Positions 52,966-61,040 of a stretch of DNA of 64,000 bases are shown here, piece after piece. Source of the stretch: Larkinella arboricola (GTDB taxonomy: Bacteria; Bacteroidota; Bacteroidia; Cytophagales; Spirosomataceae); NCBI RefSeq assembly GCF_003259745.1, contig NZ_QLMC01000002.1, forward strand, positions 732,272 to 796,271, read 5' to 3'. Below the pieces are notes generated by a model, which saw only the letters and a program-made list of their open reading frames with translations, did no database searches and was not told the origin of the DNA. The first letter of the stretch is position 1. The number at the start of each line of letters is the position of its first letter. The position numbers and the translations under genes were made by a program.

Positions 52966-53535
52966 TTGGAAACCCTCAACCAACTCGATACCGATCTGTT
53001 TCTCTGGCTCAACGGCCTGTATGCGCCCTGGCTGGATACAGTGATGGTGTGGGCGACGATGCGGAATACCTGGATACCGTTTTATGCGCTGCTGATCGGC
53101 TGGCTCGGGTTTCAATACCGGAAGCAGGCCATCGGTCTGGTGCTGACGCTGGTGGCGGCCGTTGCCCTGAGTGATCAGACGGCTTCGGCGGTGCTGAAAC
53201 CGTTGACCCTGCGGCTGCGGCCCTGCCACGAACCGGCGCTGCAAAAGCTGATTCATCCCGTGCTCGAATGCGGAGGAACCTACGGATTTGCGTCGTCCCA
53301 TGCCGCCAACACGTTTGCCCTGGCAATGGCGTTGTGGCTGCTGGTTGGGCAACGGTTTGCGTGGGTGAAATGGATTTTTCTGTGGGCACTACTGGTTTCC
53401 TACAGCCGGATTTATGTGGGCGCACACTATCCGCTCGACGTGCTGGCCGGGGCCGGAGTGGGGGTTCTGATGGCGGTTGGATGCGTTTTTTTGTACAGGA
53501 AGCTGTCAAAAAGCTTGGCCCCGGCCCCACACTAG
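52966..53535 (+). CDS. PAP2-family membrane phosphatase
   Basis: 189 residues. The start is taken as TTG at 52966, because METLNQLDTDLFLWLNGLYAPWLD is the normal N-terminus of this family and no ATG is available before residue 27. Five to six membrane segments are present. The three phosphatase motifs are KPLTLRLRP, FASSHAANT and SRIYVGAHYPLDV, with the catalytic His residues. Likely substrates are undecaprenyl pyrophosphate or phosphatidic/phosphatidylglycerol phosphates at the periplasmic face. Its start codon follows repeat copy 2 by one base. Confidence 0.9.
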   Translation: METLNQLDTDLFLWLNGLYAPWLDTVMVWATMRNTWIPFYALLIGWLGFQYRKQAIGLVLTLVAAVALSDQTASAVLKPLTLRLRPCHEPALQKLIHPVLECGGTYGFASSHAANTFALAMALWLLVGQRFAWVKWIFLWALLVSYSRIYVGAHYPLDVLAGAGVGVLMAVGCVFLYRKLSKSLAPAPH

Positions 53536-53640
53536 ACGCAAAATTCTGTACATTGTTCAAGAAAATAAAGTAGAAGTCTTATTGAAAAGCTAATTGCAGA
53601 AAACTTAGGGCAAGTCTTCACAAGAGTCGAACAATATTCG

Positions 53641-53648
53641 TATTTTTG
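53641..53648 (+). promoter_or_regulatory. TAnnTTTG -7 element of prs
   Basis: TATTTTTG matches the Bacteroidota -7 consensus and lies 19 bp before the prs ATG, the same geometry as the menE box. Confidence 0.5.
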
Positions 53649-53667
53649 CGGAAATTTTCGGCACCGA

Positions 53668-54609
53668 ATGGCATCCCTTAATACGGTTAAGATTTTTTCA
53701 GGCACTCAATCAACGTATCTGGCAGAGAAAATAGCTCGTCAGTACGGCAAGGATCTGGGCGGTTACACCCTGCGACGGTTCAGCGACGGCGAGTTATCGC
53801 CAAGTTTTGAAGAATCGGTGCGGGGGTGCGACGTATTTTTGATTCAGTCAACCAATCCGCCGGCTGACAACCTGATGGAATTGCTGCTGATGGTCGACGC
53901 AGCCCGTCGGGCGTCGGCCCACTACGTAACGGTGGTTATTCCGTATTTCGGATATGCCCGTCAGGATCGGAAGGACAAACCGCGCGTGGCTATTGCGGCC
54001 AAGATGGTGGCCAACATGCTGGCGGCTGCCGGGGCGGACCGGCTCATGACGATTGACCTGCACGCGGGGCAGATTCAGGGATTCTTTGATTTCCCGGTTG
54101 ATCATCTGGAAGGAGCATCGGTTTTTGTACCGTACATCCAGAGCCTGAACCTGGACAACCTGCTGGTTGCGTCGCCGGACGTGGGCGGAGCGGCCCGGGC
54201 CCGGGCGTTTGCCAAGCATTTCAACGCCGACATTGTGCTCTGCGACAAACACCGAAAACGCGCCAATGAAATTGCCTCGATGCAGGTCATCGGGGACGTG
54301 GAAGGCGCCAATGTCGTGCTGATTGATGACCTGATTGATACGGGCGGCACCATGTGCAAAGCGGCCGAAATCATTCTGGAAAAAGGAGCAAAATCGGTGC
54401 GGGCCATTTCTACGCACCCGGTTATGTCGGGTAAGGCCCACGAAAATATTACCAATTCGGTATTGGAAGAACTGGTGGTATCGGACACGCTGCCGCTGCG
54501 CCAGCCGAACCCTAAAGTACGCGTGCTGACGGTAGCGGATCTGTTCGCCAAAGCCATCGGACGCATTCGAGATCACGAATCTATTAGTTCACTGTTTATA
54601 AAGTACTGA
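53668..54609 (+). CDS. prs: Ribose-phosphate pyrophosphokinase
   Basis: 313 residues, normal class I PRPP synthetase length. IPYFGYARQDRKDKPR contributes the ATP-binding flexible region, TIDLHAGQIQGFFDFPVDHL the divalent-metal/PRPP motif and VVLIDDLIDTGGTMCKAA the ribose-5-phosphate loop. It makes PRPP for nucleotide, His and Trp synthesis in the cytoplasm. It precedes rplY by 106 bp on the same strand, a common order in which the two may share a transcript. Confidence 0.96.
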   Translation: MASLNTVKIFSGTQSTYLAEKIARQYGKDLGGYTLRRFSDGELSPSFEESVRGCDVFLIQSTNPPADNLMELLLMVDAARRASAHYVTVVIPYFGYARQDRKDKPRVAIAAKMVANMLAAAGADRLMTIDLHAGQIQGFFDFPVDHLEGASVFVPYIQSLNLDNLLVASPDVGGAARARAFAKHFNADIVLCDKHRKRANEIASMQVIGDVEGANVVLIDDLIDTGGTMCKAAEIILEKGAKSVRAISTHPVMSGKAHENITNSVLEELVVSDTLPLRQPNPKVRVLTVADLFAKAIGRIRDHESISSLFIKY

Positions 54610-54715
54610 GAGAACAAAGAGGATAGACAATAGAGTAAAGACATGCGGTTAAGCTGTTTTTACTCACTGTTTCAAGTCTTTATCTCTCTTCTAACATCTA
54701 AAATTCTAAAATCAA

Positions 54716-55282
54716 ATGAAAAAACACGAGATTGTAGGGTATAACAGAGCGAATCTCGGTAAGACGGGGTCGAAGGCTCTTCGTGCCGAAGGCTATATCC
54801 CCGGTGTATTGTACGGCGGTAAGTCGCAGGTTCACTTTTATGCACCGGCCATTTTGTTCCGGCAGTTGCTGACTTCGCCCGAAGCGTACGAAGTGACGCT
54901 GAACATCGAAGGTGATGAATACTCGGCGATTTTGCAGGATACGCAGTTCCACCCGGTCAACGACCAACTGCTTCATGCGGATTTCCTGGAAATTGTTGAA
55001 GGAAAAGATATCAAAGTTGAAGTACCCATCCGTTTCGTTGGAACGGCTCCGGGTGTGCAAAAAGGGGGTAAACTGATTCAGAAACTTCGCAAACTGAAAC
55101 TGCGCGGAGCGGTAAACCGCATTCCTGATTACGTGGATGTGGATGTCGCCGATCTGGATTTGGGTAAAACCATCAAAGTGGGTGCTGTTACGTTGGACGG
55201 TGTTGAGATCCTCGACGGTCCGTTGCTTCCCATTGCCAGCATCGAAATTCCGCGCTCTATGCGGGGTAAAACGGCTGCTTAA
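54716..55282 (+). CDS. rplY: 50S ribosomal protein L25 (Ctc form)
   Basis: 188 residues. The N-terminal L25 domain that binds 5S rRNA is seen in NRANLGKTGSKALRAEGYIPGVLYGG and LLHADFLEIVEGKDIKVEVPI. A C-terminal TL5/Ctc beta domain (GAVNRIPDYVDVDVADLDLGKTIKV) follows, giving the long general-stress-type form. It ends with a strong terminator, which closes the probable prs-rplY unit. Confidence 0.96.
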   Translation: MKKHEIVGYNRANLGKTGSKALRAEGYIPGVLYGGKSQVHFYAPAILFRQLLTSPEAYEVTLNIEGDEYSAILQDTQFHPVNDQLLHADFLEIVEGKDIKVEVPIRFVGTAPGVQKGGKLIQKLRKLKLRGAVNRIPDYVDVDVADLDLGKTIKVGAVTLDGVEILDGPLLPIASIEIPRSMRGKTAA

Positions 55283-55307
55283 TTGCGGTCATTCAGCTAA
55301 TAGATTA

Positions 55308-55345
55308 AACAGAAAAACCCGTTCAGACGAACGGGTTTTTCTGTT
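55308..55345 (+). terminator. Intrinsic terminator of rplY
   Basis: A 17-bp perfect stem (55308-55324 against 55329-55345) with a 4-nt loop; the arms contain A5 and T5 next to CCCGTTC/GAACGGG, so it can act on both strands. It lies 25 bp after the rplY stop. Confidence 0.92.
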
Positions 55346-55414
55346 TTCAGGACAAAAGAGAAAGGAAGCTGTGCAGGTCTTTTGTCTCTGGTCTAACCTC
55401 TCTGGTCTAAAAAA

Positions 55415-58099
55415 TCACTTTTCCGTTACCCGAATTGAAATCCGGCGGTTTTGCGCCCGGCCTTCTTCCGTGTCGTTCGACGCCACGGGGTGCTCCTGAC
55501 CGTAGCCTTCCGCTTCCAGCCGGTCTTTATCAATACCGAGTTTTACCAGTTCGTTCTGAACCGAAGTCGCCCGCGCTTCCGACAGTTTCTGGTTGGCTGC
55601 CGGGTTGCCCGTATTATCGGTATAGCCGCCCAGTTTAATCTCTACGTCGGGATACGCTTTCAGAATCTCCGCGATGTTTTTCAACTGCTCCTGCGACGAA
55701 GAAACCAGCGTGGCGCTGCCGGTTTCAAAGGTCAGCCGGTCGAAATCAAACCAGGTTTCCTTGTCAACGGCTTTCTTGTCGTCCTGAATAAAGGCCAGGA
55801 GTTTGTTTTCAACCCCGCGTTCGGGCAACGTCAGGTCCACCCCGTTGGTGAGCTTAACAGCCTGAAAAGAACCTAAGTTGGGGGTGTAAACCGTTTCGTT
55901 GTCAGCCGCCGTCGATTTCTCCAGATCAACGCCGTCGGTTGTGCCCTCAGCCACCACACCTTCCTGCGCATAGCCCGCCGTTTCGTTGGAGTGTACGGCG
56001 ATATACGGGGCAATAACCAGCGAGACAATGGACATCAGCTTGATCAGGATGTTCATCGACGGACCGGACGTATCCTTGAACGGATCGCCGACGGTATCAC
56101 CCGTTACCGAGGCTTTGTGCGGCTCTGATTTTTTATAATAGATTTGGCCGTTGATTTCAACACCTTTCTCAAACGACTTTTTGGCGTTGTCCCAGGCCCC
56201 CCCGGCATTACTCTGGAAAATACCCATCAGTACGCCCGAAACCGTCACGCCCGCCAGAAAACCGCCCAGTACTTCCGGTCCAAATAAAAAACCGACAAGC
56301 ACGGGAGAGATCAGCGCAATAGCCCCCGGCAGAATCATTTCCCGAATCGAAGCCTGGGTGGAAATGGCGACGCATTTTTCGTATTCCGGTTTGCCGGTTC
56401 CTTCCAGAATGCCCGGTATTTCGCGAAACTGACGCCGAACTTCTTCCACCATTTTCATGGCCGCCCGCCCCACCGCAGCAATCGCCAGCGACGAGAAAAT
56501 AAACGGAATCATACCGCCCACAAACAAGCCCGAAAGTACGTCGGCTTTGTAAATATCAATCCCCGTAATGCCCGAAACACCCACAAATGCGGCCAGCAGC
56601 GCCAGCGACGTCAGGGCCGCCGAAGCAATGGCAAAGCCTTTACCCGTAGCCGCAGTGGTGTTGCCCACAGCATCCAGAATGTCCGTCCGTCCGCGTACTT
56701 CCTCGGGCAGTTCGCTCATTTCGGCAATCCCGCCCGCGTTATCGGCAATCGGTCCGAAGGCGTCAATGGCGAGCTGCATGGCCGTGGTTGCCATCATTCC
56801 AGCCGCTGAAATGGCGACACCGTACAGACCGGCAAATTTGTAGGAAATGAAAATCCCGGCGGCCAGCGTCAGGATTGGCAATACCGTTGACTCCATCCCG
56901 ACGGAAAGCCCACCGATGATGTTGGTTGCGTGGCCGGTCGACGACTGACGCACAATGGTCATCACCGGACGGCGGCCCATAGCGGTATAATATTCGGTGA
57001 TGATCGACATCAGGGCACCCACCACCAGACCGGTGAAAATGGCGTAAAAGACATCAATTCGGGTGAATTCAACCCCCCGGATTTCCAGCGTTCCCGAAGG
57101 AAGAACGGCGTTAACCAGAAAATACGAAGCAATGACGGTCAGTAGAATGGAAGCCCAGTTCCCCATATTCAGCGCGGCCTGAACGTTGCCCTTATCGTCT
57201 TTGACCCGAACAAAATAGGTTGAAACGATAGAGAAAATCAGGCCCAGACCCGCGATGAGCATCGGCAACACGATGGGGGCGTGGCCTAAAATATTGTCGG
57301 CTTCCGGAATCCGGATTTCGCGGCCTAACACCATCGTAGCCAGAATGGTCGCCACGTAAGACCCGAACAGGTCGGCACCCATACCGGCCACATCACCCAC
57401 GTTATCGCCCACGTTGTCGGCAATGGTGGCGGGGTTACGCGGATCATCTTCCGGAATACCGGCTTCCACTTTCCCCACCAAATCGGCACCCACGTCAGCG
57501 GCTTTGGTATAAATACCGCCCCCAACCCGGGCAAACAGGGCAATCGACTCGGCACCCAGCGAAAAACCAGCCAGTACTTCCAGCGTTTTTTCCATCGGAA
57601 TACCGTTCACATCACCGGTGGTGCCGACGTAAATAGAATGAAAGAGAATAAAAAGAACACTTAACCCAATAACGGCCAGACTGGCTACGCCGATACCCAT
57701 TACCGAACCGCCGGTAAAGGAGACATTCAGCGCGCGGGTCAGGCTGGTCCGACCGGCCTGGGCGGTGCGGACGTTGGCTTTGGTGGCGATTTTCATGCCG
57801 ATGTAACCCGCCAGGGCCGAGGTAAACGCACCGATGGCAAAGGCAATTCCGATCGGCCAGTCGGAATTTTCAACCAGCGTACCGGCAAAGCCCAGCAGCA
57901 GCGCCACCACAATACCGAATACAATGAGAACGCGCCACTCGGCTTTGAGAAAGGCGATGGCACCGTCGGCGATGTAGGATGCAATTTCCTGCATCCGGTC
58001 GTTGCCAGGATCCTGGCGCGAGACCCACATGAATTTGGTGTACATCACCGCCAGGCCGATCAGACCCAGAATGGGAACAAGATAAATGCTAAAATTCAT
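55415..58099 (-). CDS. hppA: Membrane-bound ion-pumping pyrophosphatase fused to an OmpA domain
   Basis: 894 residues from the ATG at 58099 ([15 protein letters not shown]); an ATG 60 bp upstream would add a basic leader. Residues 1-710 are a full M-PPase with about 16 membrane segments: [42 protein letters not shown] (pyrophosphate/Mg site) and [20 protein letters not shown], where the Ala marks the K+-dependent class. A linker of about 70 residues leads to an OmpA-like peptidoglycan-binding domain (from about 780; [33 protein letters not shown] with the ligand-binding Asp and Arg, QNRRISIRV). The pump hydrolyses pyrophosphate and moves H+ or Na+. Both M-PPase termini are known to face outward, so the OmpA part would be periplasmic. 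Confidence 0.95.
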   Translation of the reverse strand: MNFSIYLVPILGLIGLAVMYTKFMWVSRQDPGNDRMQEIASYIADGAIAFLKAEWRVLIVFGIVVALLLGFAGTLVENSDWPIGIAFAIGAFTSALAGYIGMKIATKANVRTAQAGRTSLTRALNVSFTGGSVMGIGVASLAVIGLSVLFILFHSIYVGTTGDVNGIPMEKTLEVLAGFSLGAESIALFARVGGGIYTKAADVGADLVGKVEAGIPEDDPRNPATIADNVGDNVGDVAGMGADLFGSYVATILATMVLGREIRIPEADNILGHAPIVLPMLIAGLGLIFSIVSTYFVRVKDDKGNVQAALNMGNWASILLTVIASYFLVNAVLPSGTLEIRGVEFTRIDVFYAIFTGLVVGALMSIITEYYTAMGRRPVMTIVRQSSTGHATNIIGGLSVGMESTVLPILTLAAGIFISYKFAGLYGVAISAAGMMATTAMQLAIDAFGPIADNAGGIAEMSELPEEVRGRTDILDAVGNTTAATGKGFAIASAALTSLALLAAFVGVSGITGIDIYKADVLSGLFVGGMIPFIFSSLAIAAVGRAAMKMVEEVRRQFREIPGILEGTGKPEYEKCVAISTQASIREMILPGAIALISPVLVGFLFGPEVLGGFLAGVTVSGVLMGIFQSNAGGAWDNAKKSFEKGVEINGQIYYKKSEPHKASVTGDTVGDPFKDTSGPSMNILIKLMSIVSLVIAPYIAVHSNETAGYAQEGVVAEGTTDGVDLEKSTAADNETVYTPNLGSFQAVKLTNGVDLTLPERGVENKLLAFIQDDKKAVDKETWFDFDRLTFETGSATLVSSSQEQLKNIAEILKAYPDVEIKLGGYTDNTGNPAANQKLSEARATSVQNELVKLGIDKDRLEAEGYGQEHPVASNDTEEGRAQNRRISIRVTEK

Positions 58100-58290
58100 A
58101 CTGAATGATTGAAGGGTTATACTTTTGGAACGTCGCAAATATAAACGGATTGCTAGCATTTGAAAATGAACACGGTAGATTTGCTAGATTTTTTAGGGAA
58201 AATGTTTTGCTTTTTTTATGGCGTCAAAAAAACAGAACTATCTGGCTAAAAGCCGGTGTTTACGAAACAAATTGGGTATCCTGACCTGAC

Positions 58291-58298
58291 TATTTTTG
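58291..58298 (+). promoter_or_regulatory. TAnnTTTG -7 element of the PIG-L gene
   Basis: TATTTTTG matches the Bacteroidota -7 consensus, 25 bp before the ATG; a TTG at 58272-58274 is 16 bp upstream, just short of the usual -33 spacing. The rest of the 224-bp divergent gap is AT-rich without other recognisable features. Confidence 0.5.
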
Positions 58299-58323
58299 TT
58301 AATCACGCGAACACTTCCTTCCG

Positions 58324-60852
58324 ATGACGAACCAACTTCTACTGCGTTGCTTTTATGCATTTCATCTTATACTGAGTTTCCTGGGTGTCCAGACGGTTTG
58401 CTCGGGGCAGAATAAACCAGCCGCATCCGGGACCATTCTGCAAGGACTGAAAAAACTGAATGTGGTGGGTACGGTGCTGTACGTAGCCGCCCATCCGGAT
58501 GACGAAAATACCCAGATGCTGACTTATCTGGCCAACGAGCGAAAGCTCCGAACCGGTTATCTGGCCCTGACGCGGGGGGATGGGGGCCAGAACCTGATCG
58601 GGCCGGAGCAGGGCGAATATATCGGCGTCATCCGGACGCAGGAATTGCTGGCCGCCCGGCGCATCGACGGACCCGAGCAGTTTTTTAGCCGGGCCTATGA
58701 CTTTGGCTTTTCCAAATCGACGGACGAAGCCGTGAAAACCTGGGGACGCGATCAGGTGCTGGGTGATGTGGTCTGGATGATTCGCAAGTATCAGCCGGAT
58801 GTGATCATTACGCGGTTTCCGCCCGACCCCCGCGCCGGACACGGCCACCACAGCGCGTCGGGCTACCTGGCCGAAGAAGCCTTCAAAATTGCCAATGACC
58901 CCACCAAATACCCTGACCAACTTGCGTTTGTGAAGCCCTGGCAACCCCGGCGCATCTTCTGGAATGTGTTTATTCCCGGCGCGTTCATGAGCAACAAGCG
59001 GCCCGACGAAGCCGGGGTGATTGCCGTTGAAACCGGTTTGTATAACCCCTTATTCGGTAAATCGTACGGAGAACTGGCCGCCGAAAGCCGTAGCCAGCAC
59101 AAAAGCCAGGGGTTTGGCGCAACGCCCAACCGGGGTGTTAAAATTGATTACCTGTTGCTGAAGGGGGGAGATACCGCCCCCAGCGATCCGTTCGACGGTA
59201 TTGATCTGAGCTGGAAACGGGTTTCGGGCAGCGAGAAAGTGCAGCAACTGGTTAATCAGGCCATCACGACCTTCAAACCCGACGAACCGGCGGCTTCCGT
59301 GCCGGTGCTGGTGCAGCTTTATAAGGCGTTGAATCAACTGGATGCCAGCAATACGTATGTGAAGGCCAAACGGCTGGAAGTTGAAATCCTGATTCAGCAG
59401 TGCCTGGGGTTGTGGTTTGAATCCAATCCGATGGAATACGCGGTTGCCCCGGGCGACCGGATTCAGGTGACCAGCACGGCCGTTAACCGGTCCGACCTCC
59501 CGGTTAAACTGATCGGTTTGCATATGCCGGGTGTGGAGAAAGATACCGTGACCAACCTGATCCTGAAACCCAACGATGTGGCGCAGTTTACAACGACGGT
59601 TTCGATTCCGGCGAATCAGCCCATTACCCAGCCGTACTGGCTGGAGAAGCCCGTCAGTAAAGGCTTGTTTCAGGTGAATGACCAGACCTTGATCGGTCTG
59701 CCCGAAAACCCGCCCGCTTTTACCACGCAGTATACATTTGACATCGGCGGGGAAAAATTTACCTTCAGCCGGGGCTGGAGCTACAAGGAAACCGATCCGG
59801 TGGATGGCGAAATCTACCGACCTTTTGTGGTTCAGCCCGCCGTGATGGCCAACCTGGCCGAACGGGTTTACGTTTTTGCCGACAATACGCCCAAGACCGT
59901 CGATGTGGTGGTCCGGGCGGGGCGGTCGGGCGTTTCGGGATCACTGAAACTGGAGGTTCCGGCGGGCTGGCGGGTCGAACCGGCTCAGATACCGTATGAC
60001 TTCAAGCAAAAATCGCAGGAGGTTCGCCTATCGTTCCGGGTGTTTCCGTCGGCTGCGTACAGCGAAGGTAAACTGCGCGTCATGGTCAGCGAAGCACCGG
60101 CGAGCCAGGCCACGTACGTCAGCAGCCTGCGCGTTATTGCCTATAAGCACATTCCGACGCAGACGGTCTTTCCGGCGGCCGAAGCCAGGTTGGTCAAGCT
60201 GGATATTAAAGTAAAGAGCAAAAACATCGGGTACATTGCCGGGGCTGGCGACGAAATTCCGGCGGCTCTGCAACAGATCGGGTGTACGGTAACGCCCCTC
60301 GGCCCCCGCGAAATCAACGCCGGACTGGCCGGATTCGATGCCATTGTGGTGGGGGTGCGGGCGTACAACACGGAAGACTGGCTGCGGTATTACCAGAGCA
60401 AATTGATGGATTACGTCAAAAACGGCGGACGCATGATTGTGCAGTATGTGACACCCGGTAGTTCGTTTATTCAGAACGGATTGAAAGTGAGTCAGATGGG
60501 GCCGTACCCGTTCACCGTAGGCCGGGACCGTGTAGCGGAGGAGGACGCCAAAATGACCTTCCTGAAGCCCCAGCACCCATTGCTCAATGCGCCTAATAAA
60601 ATTACGGATCAGGACTTTAATGGCTGGATTCAGGAGCGGGGACTTTATTTTGCGCAGGAGTGGGACAAAGCCTACCAACCCATCTTTTCGGCCCACGATA
60701 CCAACGAAGCCCCGAAGGAAGGAAGTTTACTGTACTGCCAGTACGGAAAAGGACACTTTATGTATACCGGCCTGTCTTTCTTCCGGGAGTTGCCGGCGGG
60801 TGTGCCGGGTGCCTACCGTCTGTTTGCCAACATGATTTCGGTTGGCAAGTAA
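58324..60852 (+). CDS. Exported PIG-L (LmbE-type) deacetylase with a long C-terminal extension
   Basis: 842 residues with an N-terminal signal peptide (about residues 1-29). VLYVAAHPDDENTQMLTYL carries the zinc/catalytic AHPDDE motif and RAGHGHHSASG the third zinc ligand of the PIG-L fold, which removes N-acetyl groups from sugars. After about residue 300 come beta-sandwich segments (QFTTTVSIPANQPI, KLEVPAGWRVEP). A final alpha/beta domain (about 630-840; FDAIVVGVRAYNTED, YVKNGGRMIVQYV) looks like a GATase1/ThuA-type flavodoxin-like fold without a visible nucleophile. It is probably extracytoplasmic, acting on glycans; the substrate is unknown. Confidence 0.88.
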   Translation: MTNQLLLRCFYAFHLILSFLGVQTVCSGQNKPAASGTILQGLKKLNVVGTVLYVAAHPDDENTQMLTYLANERKLRTGYLALTRGDGGQNLIGPEQGEYIGVIRTQELLAARRIDGPEQFFSRAYDFGFSKSTDEAVKTWGRDQVLGDVVWMIRKYQPDVIITRFPPDPRAGHGHHSASGYLAEEAFKIANDPTKYPDQLAFVKPWQPRRIFWNVFIPGAFMSNKRPDEAGVIAVETGLYNPLFGKSYGELAAESRSQHKSQGFGATPNRGVKIDYLLLKGGDTAPSDPFDGIDLSWKRVSGSEKVQQLVNQAITTFKPDEPAASVPVLVQLYKALNQLDASNTYVKAKRLEVEILIQQCLGLWFESNPMEYAVAPGDRIQVTSTAVNRSDLPVKLIGLHMPGVEKDTVTNLILKPNDVAQFTTTVSIPANQPITQPYWLEKPVSKGLFQVNDQTLIGLPENPPAFTTQYTFDIGGEKFTFSRGWSYKETDPVDGEIYRPFVVQPAVMANLAERVYVFADNTPKTVDVVVRAGRSGVSGSLKLEVPAGWRVEPAQIPYDFKQKSQEVRLSFRVFPSAAYSEGKLRVMVSEAPASQATYVSSLRVIAYKHIPTQTVFPAAEARLVKLDIKVKSKNIGYIAGAGDEIPAALQQIGCTVTPLGPREINAGLAGFDAIVVGVRAYNTEDWLRYYQSKLMDYVKNGGRMIVQYVTPGSSFIQNGLKVSQMGPYPFTVGRDRVAEEDAKMTFLKPQHPLLNAPNKITDQDFNGWIQERGLYFAQEWDKAYQPIFSAHDTNEAPKEGSLLYCQYGKGHFMYTGLSFFRELPAGVPGAYRLFANMISVGK

Positions 60853-60901
60853 CCTCACTGGCCCGGCGGTGTCGTTAGATCCCGGGTAAATTAAAAGAAT
60901 T

Positions 60902-60937
60902 GGAGCCGCCCGGTTGTGCCGGGCGGCTCCTGCTTTT
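60902..60937 (+). terminator. Intrinsic terminator after the PIG-L gene
   Basis: GGAGCCGCCCGG (60902-60913) pairs perfectly with CCGGGCGGCTCC (60919-60930) around a 5-nt loop, followed by TGCTTTTT. Confidence 0.9.
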
Positions 60938-61040
60938 TGGGACGTGCGAAAAAAAGCCTGTGCGTGTTTAAAAGTCAGTAAATAATGGCTAAAACCGTAA
61001 ATAGCGTCATTTTTGCAGAGAGATAGTTAGACAATCATTC

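Noticed and set aside
58100-58159. 20-residue N-terminal extension of the pyrophosphatase
   Set aside because: The extension is basic and not part of the M-PPase fold; MNFSIYLVP at 58099 starts the first membrane helix as in the family.
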